From Paenibacillus agri (GTDB lineage Bacteria > Bacillota > Bacilli > Paenibacillales > Paenibacillaceae), in assembly GCF_013359945.1 (NCBI RefSeq), contig NZ_JABWCS010000212.1, positions 1 through 64,000 of the forward strand: a stretch of 64,000 nucleotides of DNA, read 5' to 3'. This document shows, piece by piece, positions 27,411-35,927 of this stretch. Positions within the stretch are counted from its first letter, which is position 1. Each line of letters begins with the position of its first letter. Made by a program: the position numbers and the translations under genes. Below the pieces are notes generated by a model, which worked only from the letters and a program-made list of their open reading frames with translations, did not search any database and was not told where the DNA came from.

Positions 27411-28418
27411 TTGTCTTACATTTTTCCTTCCGGAAGGAAGTTTGACTTTACTGCGATTGGCCGCTTGTGCATCGATTTGAATGCGAATGAGATTAACCGG
27501 CCTATGGAAGAGACAATGACGTTTACCAAATACGTTGGCGGATCGCCTGCTAACATTGCGATTGGCATGAGCCGATTGGGCCACAAAACAGCATTTATCG
27601 GCAAGATTGCCGATGACCAGATGGGACGGTTTATCCAAGGGTACCTGGAGAAAGAAGATATTGATACCAGTAATGTCGTTACAGACAAGACGGGTGCGGT
27701 TACAGGACTTGCTTTTACCGAAATCAAGAGCCCGAGCGAATGCAGCATTCTGATGTATCGCGACAATGTAGCTGATCTGAAGCTGGGACCGCTTGAAGTA
27801 AATGAGGAGCTGATTGCTAACAGCAAGGCCCTGCTTGTATCGGGTACAGCGCTTGCCGCCAGTCCTTCCCGGGAAGCTGTGCTTCTGTCCCTGGACTATG
27901 CCCGTAAGCATGGCACCACAGTCATTCTGGATATTGATTATCGTCCTTATACCTGGAATTCTGCCGAAGAAACAGCGGTATATTACAACCTGGCGGCAGA
28001 GAAAAGCGACATTATTATTGGCACAAGAGAAGAATTCGACAGCATGGAGCGGTTTGAAAATAACCACGATCATAGCGACAGCTTCACAGCTTCCAAGTGG
28101 TTCAACTACTCTGCCAAACTCGTTATTATCAAACACGGCAAGGAAGGTTCCATTGCTTACACCGCAGAGGGACTGGAGCAACGGGCTAAATCCTATCCGG
28201 CGAAGGTTATCAAGACCTTTGGAGCTGGCGACTCTTATGCCGCAGGCTTCATTCACGGGCTCATGTCCGGTCTGACTATTGAGAAAAGCATGGAATTCGG
28301 CAGTGCGGCAGCATGTATCGTCATTTCCAGCCATAGCTGTTCAGATGCCATGCCGACTGTAGCACAAGTTGAAGATTATATTGAACGCTGCAACCGCGGC
28401 GAAATCATAGCTGGCTAA
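27411..28418 (+). CDS. iolC: 5-dehydro-2-deoxygluconokinase
   Basis: PfkB-family kinase phosphorylating 2-deoxy-5-keto-gluconate. About 335 residues; N-terminal GRLCIDLNANE and GGSPANIAIGMSRLG, C-terminal anion-hole/catalytic motif KTFGAGDSYAAGF with Asp base. The real start is TTG 27411 (AAGGAGGG upstream), giving MSYIFPSGRKFDFTAIG. B. subtilis pairs this kinase with the IolJ aldolase; no iolJ is present here. Confidence 0.94.
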   Translation: MSYIFPSGRKFDFTAIGRLCIDLNANEINRPMEETMTFTKYVGGSPANIAIGMSRLGHKTAFIGKIADDQMGRFIQGYLEKEDIDTSNVVTDKTGAVTGLAFTEIKSPSECSILMYRDNVADLKLGPLEVNEELIANSKALLVSGTALAASPSREAVLLSLDYARKHGTTVILDIDYRPYTWNSAEETAVYYNLAAEKSDIIIGTREEFDSMERFENNHDHSDSFTASKWFNYSAKLVIIKHGKEGSIAYTAEGLEQRAKSYPAKVIKTFGAGDSYAAGFIHGLMSGLTIEKSMEFGSAAACIVISSHSCSDAMPTVAQVEDYIERCNRGEIIAG

Positions 28419-28455
28419 GCAAAGCCGCTAAATCTACTATAAGCGAGGGACTACG

Positions 28456-29901
28456 ATGACAACGAAGTTAAAGAACTGGATCGGCGGAGAATGGGTGGAG
28501 TCTTCCGCTGCACAATACGATGATGTGTACAACCCTGCTACAGAAGAAGTATTGGCGCAGGTGCCATTGTCTTCCAAGGGTGACGTAGATTCAGCGGTCC
28601 AAGCCGCCCGCAAGTCTTTTGAGAGCTGGAGCCGGACACCGGTTCCGCGCCGGGCACGCGTGCTTTTCAAATATCAGCAGTTGCTGGTGGATCACTGGGA
28701 AGAGCTGGCTACCCTGATTACGAAGGAAAATGGTAAAAGCCTGGGCGAAGCGCGTGGCGAGGTGCTGCGTGGGATCGAATGCGTCGAGTTTGCTGCAGGT
28801 GCACCAAACCTGATGATGGGTAAACAATTGCCGGATATTGCGTCCAACATAGAATCGGGCATGTACCGTTATCCTATCGGCGTAATCGGCGGTATCACGC
28901 CGTTCAACTTCCCGATGATGGTACCTTGCTGGATGTTCCCGCTGGCGATTGCCGTTGGTAACACCTTTGTATTGAAACCATCCGAACGTACGCCGCTTCT
29001 GGCGAATCGTCTGGCTGAGCTGTTCCATGAAGCAGGCTTGCCAGCTGGCGTGCTGAACATCGTACACGGCGCACATGATGTCGTGAACGGTATTCTGGAG
29101 CATCCGGAGATTAAGGCAGTATCTTTCGTTGGCTCACAACCCGTTGCAGAGTACGTGTATACAACAGGTACGGCGCATGGCAAACGGGTGCAAGCATTGG
29201 CTGGCGCGAAGAACCACTCCATCGTGCTTCCTGACGCGGATCTGGATTTGACGGTTAAAGAAATCGTCAATGCCGCATTTGGCTCTGCCGGCGAACGCTG
29301 TATGGCTTGCGCGGTTGTAGTCGCTGTCGGTGATGTTGCCGATGAGCTTGTTGAGCGTCTGGCTGCCGCTGCCGATCAGATTTCGATCGGTAACGGTCTG
29401 GAAGAAGGCACGTTCCTCGGCCCAGTGATCCGTGGCGGACACAAGGAAAGAACCCTTGGCTACATCGAATCCGGGGAAGCCGAAGGCGGTGTGCTGGTTA
29501 GAGACGGACGGAAGGATGAAGCTGTTCAGAACTCCGGCTACTTCGTAGGACCAACGATCTTTGACCGGGTGAGCAGCGAAATGAAGATTTGGAAAGATGA
29601 AATTTTCGCACCGGTTCTGTCCGTGATGCGTGCAGATACGCTGGAGGATGCAATCGCTATTGCCAATCGTTCAGAGTTCGCAAACGGGGCTTGCTTGTTC
29701 ACCAGCAACGGCAGTAGCGTGCGTCAATTCCGCGAAACTATCGATGCAGGTATGCTTGGGGTCAATCTCGGTGTACCGGCTCCAATGGCCTTCTTCCCGT
29801 TCTCGGGCTGGAAGAAATCGTTCTACGGTGATCTGCATGCCAACGGAACGGATGGCGTGGAATTCTTTACCCGCAAAAAGATGGTTACCGCTCGCTGGTA
29901 A
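28456..29901 (+). CDS. iolA: CoA-acylating (methyl)malonate-semialdehyde dehydrogenase
   Basis: Oxidises malonate semialdehyde to acetyl-CoA, the last inositol step, and methylmalonate semialdehyde in valine breakdown (MmsA). 481 residues. Catalytic Cys in [13 protein letters not shown]-binding [19 protein letters not shown], and [14 protein letters not shown] typical of the CoA-dependent class. 37 bases after iolC. Confidence 0.95.
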   Translation: MTTKLKNWIGGEWVESSAAQYDDVYNPATEEVLAQVPLSSKGDVDSAVQAARKSFESWSRTPVPRRARVLFKYQQLLVDHWEELATLITKENGKSLGEARGEVLRGIECVEFAAGAPNLMMGKQLPDIASNIESGMYRYPIGVIGGITPFNFPMMVPCWMFPLAIAVGNTFVLKPSERTPLLANRLAELFHEAGLPAGVLNIVHGAHDVVNGILEHPEIKAVSFVGSQPVAEYVYTTGTAHGKRVQALAGAKNHSIVLPDADLDLTVKEIVNAAFGSAGERCMACAVVVAVGDVADELVERLAAAADQISIGNGLEEGTFLGPVIRGGHKERTLGYIESGEAEGGVLVRDGRKDEAVQNSGYFVGPTIFDRVSSEMKIWKDEIFAPVLSVMRADTLEDAIAIANRSEFANGACLFTSNGSSVRQFRETIDAGMLGVNLGVPAPMAFFPFSGWKKSFYGDLHANGTDGVEFFTRKKMVTARW

Positions 29902-29937
29902 TCGATAATAGCAGCCTTACAACAACGAAATAGCAAA

Positions 29938-29958
29938 TCCCCGGCTGTGAGCCGGGGA
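29938..29958. other. GC-rich hairpin inside the iol operon
   Basis: TCCCCGGC-TGTGA-GCCGGGGA forms a perfect 8-bp stem with a 5-base loop between iolA and iolG, with no T-run. More likely an mRNA stability or processing signal than a terminator. Confidence 0.65.
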
Positions 29959-29992
29959 ATGATTTACACCCCACTACGAAAGGCTGACGACT

Positions 29993-31006
29993 ATGAAGAA
30001 GCTGAAATTCGGTATTATCGGTGCCGGCAGAATCGGGAAAATCCATGCCGACAACTTGATTAGACATCCGCAAGCAGAAATTCTCGCTGTGAGCGACCTG
30101 TTCGCAGGTCCGGAGCTTGAAGAATGGGCAGCATCCAGAGGCATTGCTATCGTCACTAAGGACAGCGAAGAGATTCTGAACCATCCTGAGATTGACGCTG
30201 TATTTATCTGTTCTTCCACAGATACGCATGTCCCTCTGATCAAGAAGGCGGCCGAGCAAGGCAAGCATATTTTCTGTGAAAAGCCACTTAGTATGGATAT
30301 TCGTCAGACTGAAGAAGCCATTGAAGCTGTATCTAAGGCAGGCGTACAACTGCAAGTCGGCTTTAACCGCCGGTTCGACCATAACTTCAAACGGGTGCGT
30401 GAGCATGTACAAAACGGAGCCATTGGCGACACTCATCTGATCAAGATTACCTCCCGTGATCCTGGGCCACCACCAGAAGCATACATTAAGGTCTCTGGGG
30501 GCATCTTCATGGATATGATGATCCATGACTTTGATATGGCGCGTTTCCTCTCGGGCAGTGAAGTTGAAGAAGTATACACACAAGGTAGTGTACTGATTGA
30601 TCCTGTGTTCGGCCAATATGGCGATGTGGATACAGCGATTGTGACCCTCCGTTTCGCGAACGGTGCGCTTGGCGTCATCGATTGCAGCCGCAAGGCGGCT
30701 TACGGTTATGACCAGCGTGTAGAGGTGTTCGGATCGAAAGGCTCTGTAACGGCCGCTAACGATTTCCCGAATACGGCTGTTTTGAGTACAGAAGACGGCA
30801 TCCAAAGCGACAAGCCGCTGCACTTCTTCCTGGAACGTTATAATGCAGCATATGTAGATGAAACACAGCAATTTATCGATACCCTCCTACTAGGCAAGGC
30901 AGTTTCGGTGAATGGAAATGACGGCTGGCAGGCGGAAAGAATTGCCCGGGCAGCGAAGCTTTCTATGCAAGAGAACCGTCCGGTAAAACTCTCGGAATTA
31001 CAATAA
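29993..31006 (+). CDS. iolG: Inositol 2-dehydrogenase
   Basis: NAD-dependent GFO/IDH/MocA oxidoreductase making 2-keto-myo-inositol. 337 residues with Rossmann motif FGIIGAGRIGKIHADN, catalytic Lys in CEKPLS, and the MIHDFDMARFL helix typical of the family. Sits downstream in the operon rather than with the B. subtilis order. Confidence 0.92.
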   Translation: MKKLKFGIIGAGRIGKIHADNLIRHPQAEILAVSDLFAGPELEEWAASRGIAIVTKDSEEILNHPEIDAVFICSSTDTHVPLIKKAAEQGKHIFCEKPLSMDIRQTEEAIEAVSKAGVQLQVGFNRRFDHNFKRVREHVQNGAIGDTHLIKITSRDPGPPPEAYIKVSGGIFMDMMIHDFDMARFLSGSEVEEVYTQGSVLIDPVFGQYGDVDTAIVTLRFANGALGVIDCSRKAAYGYDQRVEVFGSKGSVTAANDFPNTAVLSTEDGIQSDKPLHFFLERYNAAYVDETQQFIDTLLLGKAVSVNGNDGWQAERIARAAKLSMQENRPVKLSELQ

Positions 31007-31015
31007 GGAAAGGTT

Positions 31016-31858
31016 GTGAAAAGCGTGAGCAAGCTGATTGTTAGTCCGGATTCCAAGCGTTCAGGAAATCATCCCGCTCTATCGGTAACACCGGAGTCCG
31101 CTGGCTGGACCTATGTAGGGTTTGAGGTCTATCGACTGAGTCCAGGCGAGACGTTAAGCCAGTCTACAGACGGAAACGAGGTATGTTTGGTGCTTCTGAG
31201 TGGTAGAGCAGACATCGCGACTGCCAATGCTTCCTGGCTCAATATCGGGCAAAGAATGAGCGTGTTCGAGCAGATTCCACCTTATTCTGTCTATGTACCG
31301 AATGACAACCGTTTCAAAGTTACTGCTGTGACTGAACTGGAGCTTGCGGTATGCAAGGCCCCAGGCCACGGAAACCATGACGCGCGTCTGATCGCTCCTA
31401 GCGATGTAGGCGTTGAGGTTAGAGGAGAAGGGTCTACGCAGCGGTTCATCCATAATATTTTACCGGAGCAGGAACCGGCAGATAGTCTGCTGGTAGTCGA
31501 AGTATTTACACCACAGGGGCACTGGTCGAGTTATCCTCCGCATAAGCATGATCGGGATGCACTCCCCGACGAGTCACTGCTGGAAGAGACTTATTACTTC
31601 CATGTGAAGCCTGAGCAGGGTTTTGCCGTTCAGCGTGTATACACGGATGACCGTTCCCTCGACGAGACGCTGGCTGTCAAGGATAGCGAAGCTGTGCTCG
31701 TACCGAAAGGGTATCACCCTGTCTCGGCGCCTCCTGGCTATGATGTATACTACTTGAACGTGATGGCTGGACCAACCCGGATCTGGAAATTCCACAATGA
31801 TCCAGATCACGAATGGCTCGCACAGCCCCGCACTACTGCTCCAACTGAGAGTGAATGA
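31016..31858 (+). CDS. iolB: 5-deoxy-glucuronate isomerase
   Basis: Isomerises 5-deoxy-glucuronate to 2-deoxy-5-keto-gluconate. 280 residues, bicupin with metal-ligand motif PPHKHDRD and ETYYFHVKPEQGF, and C-terminal GYDVYYLNVMAGP. GTG 31016 follows AAGGAAAGG closely; GTG 31025 is an alternative. Ten bases after iolG. Confidence 0.93.
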   Translation: MKSVSKLIVSPDSKRSGNHPALSVTPESAGWTYVGFEVYRLSPGETLSQSTDGNEVCLVLLSGRADIATANASWLNIGQRMSVFEQIPPYSVYVPNDNRFKVTAVTELELAVCKAPGHGNHDARLIAPSDVGVEVRGEGSTQRFIHNILPEQEPADSLLVVEVFTPQGHWSSYPPHKHDRDALPDESLLEETYYFHVKPEQGFAVQRVYTDDRSLDETLAVKDSEAVLVPKGYHPVSAPPGYDVYYLNVMAGPTRIWKFHNDPDHEWLAQPRTTAPTESE

Positions 31859-31956
31859 GTGTTGCAAAAAGAGTATATTCATCGGATAATAACGTGATAG
31901 GGGTTTGACCGAAGAGAAGCTATCCCTTAACAATCCGATAATAATGAGGCTATGCC

Positions 31957-32970
31957 ATGAAAGCAACCACGATATATGATGTTGCGAAGGAAGCGGGCGT
32001 ATCGATTGCCACCGTCTCCAACGCAATTAACGGTAAAGGAAAAGTAAGCAAGAAAAGACGTGAAGAAATTCTGCAGGTGATGGAGCGGCTGAATTATCAG
32101 CCCAGTGTCATTGCGTCTGCTTTGATGGGGAAGAAGACCTACACGATAGGTCTTCTGATTCCGGACGTCTCCAACCCCTTTTTCTCTGAGATTGCGAGAA
32201 CGGTAGAGGACCTGGCGCATTCAAGCGGCTACAGTGTCATCGTTTGCAGTACGGACAACAGGGATGAACGCGTAGAGAAATACATCCGGCTGCTGGAGCA
32301 AAAAAACGTTGATGGTATCCTGATCGGAACCGGCTTGGAGAATGCGGAGATTCTGGCGCTGCTCGCAGAAAAATCCTTTCCGATTGTTATGATTGCGCGG
32401 GAGGCCGCGGGCATTTCGGTGCACAGCGTCCTGACGGACGACTTCAGAGGCGGTGAGCTTGCCGCCCGGTATTTGCTGGGTAAGGGCCACAAGCGAGTGG
32501 CGGTTCTTTCGGAGAATTTCAAGGTGAGCAGCAGCTTTGAGCGGGTCAGAGGTTTCCGGTTTGGATTATTCGAAGCAGGGATTTCACTGAACCCGGAGGA
32601 GATTCTCTCCTGCGAGTCGAATATTAAAGACGGCAAACGGGCAGCCGCTGCGATCATTCGCGGATCGGAACGTCCCACGGCTTTGTTCTGCTGCAACGAT
32701 TTGCTTGCTATCGGCGCGCTGCAAGCTGCTAAAGAAGCGGGGATATCCGTACCGGAACAGCTGTCGATCATCGGCTTTGACGATACTATACTGTCCACCG
32801 TGACGAACCCGACGCTGACAACCATTGCTCAGCCTATGGATCAGATGGTGAAGCTGGCGTTCGATCTGCTGATCGGAAGTTTGGATAACGCAGATGATAT
32901 CAAGCAGAGAATTGTCATGCAGCCGGAACTGGTCATCCGGGAATCCACAGGCAGTCCGCCAATCGAATGA
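31957..32970 (+). CDS. LacI-family regulator of the inositol cluster
   Basis: 337 residues. N-terminal HTH TIYDVAKEAGVSIATVSNAINGKGKVS with hinge YQPSVIASALMGKKT, then a periplasmic-binding-like sensor domain. B. subtilis uses a DeoR-type IolR, so control here is of a different type. The AAGCGCTT palindromes at 24.53, 24.59 and 39.78 kb are the expected kind of target. Overlaps the HAD gene by ATGA. Confidence 0.9.
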   Translation: MKATTIYDVAKEAGVSIATVSNAINGKGKVSKKRREEILQVMERLNYQPSVIASALMGKKTYTIGLLIPDVSNPFFSEIARTVEDLAHSSGYSVIVCSTDNRDERVEKYIRLLEQKNVDGILIGTGLENAEILALLAEKSFPIVMIAREAAGISVHSVLTDDFRGGELAARYLLGKGHKRVAVLSENFKVSSSFERVRGFRFGLFEAGISLNPEEILSCESNIKDGKRAAAAIIRGSERPTALFCCNDLLAIGALQAAKEAGISVPEQLSIIGFDDTILSTVTNPTLTTIAQPMDQMVKLAFDLLIGSLDNADDIKQRIVMQPELVIRESTGSPPIE

Positions 32971-33521
32971 AGAGGATGGTCATAAAGAATATGGACGACA
33001 AGAGGTTAATTATCTTTTTTGACAGCGGCGACACCATTGTAGATGAATCGACCGAGATTCGGGACGAAGAAGGCATCGTTATCAGTGCGGACCTGATCCC
33101 TGGAGCAGATATCACGATTCAAACTCTGCATGAGAGAGGCTACACGCTGGCCTTGGTGGCCGATGGCGATGCACAATCTTTCAAGAACGTATTCAAGCAG
33201 CATGGACTTCACGATTATTTCAGCGCAATGATTATTTCTGAGAATATTAAAGCGATCAAACCTAGCCCTCGGATGTTCAAGGCTGCAATCGGCGCGCTTG
33301 ACTTGTCTGAGCAGGATTTCTCCCGGACTGTCATGATCGGTAACAACCTGAGCCGTGATATGAAGGGAGCTAACGCACTTGGCATCACCAGCATCTTTCA
33401 GAGCTGGACGCCGCGTTATCCTCACGAGCCGGCGGATGAATCCGAACGGCCGACACATACCGTCAGTGAACCGCTGCAATTGCTTGAGCTCATTGAACGG
33501 CTGAATGCCGAACTGCAATAA
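32967..33521 (+). CDS. HAD-superfamily protein with atypical motif I
   Basis: 184 residues. Motif I reads FFDSGDT (Asp19-Ser-Gly21): the second Asp of DxD, the general acid/base of HAD phosphatases, is Gly. Motif III Lys (AIKPSPRMFKAAIGAL) and motif IV (VMIGNNLSRDMKGANALGI) are kept. It is translationally coupled to the LacI gene, so a role in sugar- or inositol-phosphate handling is plausible, but hydrolase activity is uncertain. ATG 32991 is an alternative start. Confidence 0.82.
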   Translation: MKRMVIKNMDDKRLIIFFDSGDTIVDESTEIRDEEGIVISADLIPGADITIQTLHERGYTLALVADGDAQSFKNVFKQHGLHDYFSAMIISENIKAIKPSPRMFKAAIGALDLSEQDFSRTVMIGNNLSRDMKGANALGITSIFQSWTPRYPHEPADESERPTHTVSEPLQLLELIERLNAELQ

Positions 33522-33619
33522 TAAGGCTGATTGCCTGTTGTATAGATTGTGCTAGAAAATATCATTCGGGGATAAGGACATCTCTCCCATGTTGAGAATT
33601 TGAAGTTCAATCTGTGCGT

Positions 33620-33674
33620 GCCCTTTGTCCGAAGGATGGATTATTAACCATCCTTCGGACAAAGGGCTGTTTTT
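33620..33674 (+). terminator. Terminator of the inositol operon
   Basis: A perfect 20-bp stem (33620-33639 with 33648-33667) around an 8-base loop, followed by TGTTTTTTT. One of the strongest terminators in the window. Confidence 0.95.
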
Positions 33675-33709
33675 TTATATTAGAGGTTTGACCACCACCT
33701 TGGGCCACC

Positions 33710-33737
33710 CACCGCGCGCCGGGAGGCGCACGCGGTG
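33710..33737. repeat. Very GC-rich hairpin
   Basis: CACCGCGCGCC-GGGA-GGCGCACGCGGTG, a nearly perfect stem in an otherwise AT-rich 850-bp gap. No T-run. Function unknown. Confidence 0.6.
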
Positions 33738-33930
33738 CGGAATGTATAGATAACAGGATTATAAACACAACGCAATTTCGAAAATGACTCCGACGTCTAA
33801 TTAACGGTCTTTTTGTAGCCTAAGGTACAAAATAGAAATGAACCCTTCTGTATGCTTAGTTCACAAGGATTGCACGGCTTCAACTGACAAATGCGCCGAA
33901 AAGCTCAATTCACTTGATAGGGAATTGTAA

Positions 33931-34115
33931 TAACGGGAATAACTCCTGTTATTTTGATTGAGTACTCTTCTTTTCTAAAAATAACAGGAAAATATCCAGT
34001 TAATCACCTCATACCAAGATTATTGAGGGGGAAAACAGGTAAATAACTGGATAAATTCCCGTTATTTACTGTAAATAAAGTGAGAGGGGGAAATTAACGG
34101 TATATTTTCCTGTTA
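33931..34115. repeat. Four-copy intergenic element, copy 3 (TAAC..GTTA type)
   Basis: Four 21-bp quasi-palindromes TAAC-N-GG-(7)-CC-N-GTTA at 33931-33951, 33982-34002, 34044-34064 and 34095-34115 (one mismatch in the last). Spacing 51, 62 and 51 bp. Near 33798-33832 lies a decayed copy of the GCATT-type motif (TTAACGG-CTTTTTGTA-CCTAA). Confidence 0.85.
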
Positions 34116-34158
34116 TCAAATCCTTCCTAAGCTCGTACGTAGACTCAGGCGAATATTC

Positions 34159-34226
34159 CGGTGAAGTGTGGACTGCGGTTGTTGCTCCCTTATTTTTTCT
34201 AGGTGGGGCAGTCCAAACATTCACCG
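34159..34226. repeat. Long imperfect inverted repeat
   Basis: Arms CGGTGAAGTGTGGACTGC (34159-34176) and GCAGTCCAAACATTCACCG (34208-34226) pair over 18-19 bp with two mismatches around a 31-base loop. It lies about 150 bp upstream of the regulator gene at 34380. Not followed by a T-run, so not a standard terminator. Confidence 0.7.
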
Positions 34227-34379
34227 TAGTGACAAGCGAGCCTTCCGTTCGTATCTAAAGTTCGTCTAATTTAGCGATAAATGTGGCGGTTCTTGAACAG
34301 GATTGTACAATAGCTATATCGAACTATCTTTTTCATGAGAAAATGACTAAAGAAAGATAGCAATACGGAATTGGGGTAG

Positions 34380-35540
34380 ATGCCATACATGGAAGAACAA
34401 CAACATCAGAAGCCGGACCGGAAGCCGCTTTTATATTTGCAAACTGCTGATTTGGTGCTGGAGGAAATTCGCAAGCGTAAGTTGCAGCCCCATGATCCGG
34501 TGCCGTCTGAGGCAGAGCTGGCCAAGCTGTATTCTGTCAGCCGAATGACAGCTAAGCTTGCGCTGCAAATTCTGGAGAAGCAGGGGATTGTATACCGGCT
34601 GGCGCGGCGAGGTACCTTTATGTCAGGTGACTATTCGGGACCGGATAGGGAGATTGCAGCGGAGCAAACAGATGGGGGCAAGAAGCTGGTCAAGCGGAGG
34701 ATCGCCCTTGTGTTTCCGAATGTGGATGATTATGTGGCTAGAATTATAGCATCCGTTGAGCGGGAAGCCCGCAAATCTGGTTGTCACCTGCTTATTCGCA
34801 TGACTACCGATAAAGAGGATGAGAGCACCAGCCTTCAGGAGCTATATGATGACGGAGTTGACGGAATTATTCTATACCCTCGAGGCAGAACACATTGCAG
34901 CGAGAAGGTACTGGAGCTGAATTTGCTAAACTATCCGCTGGTGATCATCGACCGGATTTTTCGCGAGGTTAACATTGATTGTGTGTACCATGACCATCAT
35001 CAAGGCGCCTATAATCTGACGGAATATCTGATTCAGAGAGGGCATCGGGAAATCGGCTATCTCTCAATGCCATTCGATGGGGTGACAAGCCGGGAAGACC
35101 GTTATAAAGGATATATGCAAGCGATGCTGGATTACGAGCTGCCTGTAAATGGGCGTAACATTAACCTGAACTGCTCAGAGGATTACATGCTGGACCTGAA
35201 TGGCTCCAATCAGGAGCTGGTTGATTTTATGCAAAATAATCCTGACATGACGGCTGTCCTCTGTGCGGATGATTATCTGGCGACTTCTTGCTTGAATACG
35301 GCTCTGTCAATCGGCAAACCGGTACCTGATGAGCTGTCCATCATCGGGTTTTCAGATATCCAGCTCGCCAGTTTGTTGCCGGTCCCGTTGACCACAGCCA
35401 GACAAACCACCCAGCAGTTGGGCCACGCGGCAGTCAATCTTCTCTGCAAACGTATGGAGAATTCCAGGGAAGGAGCGGTATCGATTAAGGTAAACACGAC
35501 CATTATCGAACGGAGCTCTGTACGGGATCTCAATCTCTGA
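34380..35540 (+). CDS. GntR/LacI chimeric regulator (AraR-like)
   Basis: 386 residues. N-terminal GntR winged helix (about 15-90: LVLEEIRKRKLQPHDPVPSEAELAKLYSVSRMTAKLALQILEKQGIVYR) fused to a LacI-type ligand domain (about 105-380: IALVFPNVDDYVARIIASVERE, DELSIIGFSDIQLASLLPVPLTT). This is the AraR architecture; the ligand is probably a sugar. The palindromes at 35606 and 35766, just downstream, are the likely binding sites. ATG 34389 is an alternative start. Confidence 0.9.
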   Translation: MPYMEEQQHQKPDRKPLLYLQTADLVLEEIRKRKLQPHDPVPSEAELAKLYSVSRMTAKLALQILEKQGIVYRLARRGTFMSGDYSGPDREIAAEQTDGGKKLVKRRIALVFPNVDDYVARIIASVEREARKSGCHLLIRMTTDKEDESTSLQELYDDGVDGIILYPRGRTHCSEKVLELNLLNYPLVIIDRIFREVNIDCVYHDHHQGAYNLTEYLIQRGHREIGYLSMPFDGVTSREDRYKGYMQAMLDYELPVNGRNINLNCSEDYMLDLNGSNQELVDFMQNNPDMTAVLCADDYLATSCLNTALSIGKPVPDELSIIGFSDIQLASLLPVPLTTARQTTQQLGHAAVNLLCKRMENSREGAVSIKVNTTIIERSSVRDLNL

Positions 35541-35564
35541 ATGTAACAGGGGTTTTCAGTCCTT

Positions 35565-35605
35565 AAGCCTATATGATCACATGTTCGTGATCGTATAGGC
35601 TTTTT
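35565..35605 (+). terminator. Terminator of the AraR-like regulator
   Basis: AAGCCTATATGATCAC / GTGATCGTATAGGCTT stem with one mismatch, followed by TTTTT. Its T-run abuts the first operator palindrome. Confidence 0.88.
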
Positions 35606-35622
35606 ATATGTCAGTGACATAT
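35606..35622. promoter_or_regulatory. Operator palindrome O1
   Basis: ATATGTCA-G-TGACATAT, perfect 17-bp palindrome. Paired with O2 160 bp downstream. Confidence 0.75.
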
Positions 35623-35765
35623 GAAATTATTTTTTTGGATATGGAAAACAAATCTCAGTAGTGTTATCTTTATCCCTAAAAAGTGCGAAAATATTGTAAA
35701 ATATGGTCAAATATTAAAAAGTGTGCTCGAAATAATTTACAAAACAAAGTTGATTTTATTATTGT

Positions 35766-35781
35766 ATATGTCACTGACATA
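35766..35781. promoter_or_regulatory. Operator palindrome O2 overlapping a -35 box
   Basis: ATATGTCA-C-TGACATA repeats the O1 sequence with only the centre changed. It covers the candidate -35 CTGACA at 35774. Confidence 0.8.
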
Positions 35782-35801
35782 GATTACCCTGAGGGTATAG
35801 T
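35774..35801 (+). promoter_or_regulatory. Candidate sigma-A promoter for the crystallin/Vps62 gene
   Basis: CTGACA (35774-35779), 16-bp spacer, TATAGT (35796-35801). Transcription would begin near 35808. Repressor bound at O2 would block it. Confidence 0.6.
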
Positions 35802-35814
35802 TATCTTTAATCAT

Positions 35815-35844
35815 GAAAGGAGGATCTTTTAGAAAGCGTTATCA
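35815..35844 (+). promoter_or_regulatory. Orphan Shine-Dalgarno (STAB-SD-like) and cre-like site in the leader
   Basis: GAAAGGAGGAT at 35815-35825 has no start codon behind it and lies about 100 bases before the real start. Such orphan sites (cry3A STAB-SD) protect mRNA 5' ends. TAGAAAGCGTTATCA at 35830-35844 fits the CcpA cre consensus with one mismatch, suggesting catabolite control. Confidence 0.5.
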
Positions 35845-35927
35845 TACATCCTGAACATAGACCTACAGAGCCTGAAGACATGCATGTTAGCAGAAAATGA
35901 AATCATTATTCGAAGAGGAGCCCGAAT

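Noticed and set aside
27408..28334. Antisense open frame of 308 codons opposite iolC
   Set aside because: Shadow of a clear PfkB kinase gene; no ribosome site and no recognisable motif.
29885..30871. Antisense open frame of 328 codons opposite iolG
   Set aside because: iolG has all family motifs in the sense direction and the antisense product matches nothing recognisable.
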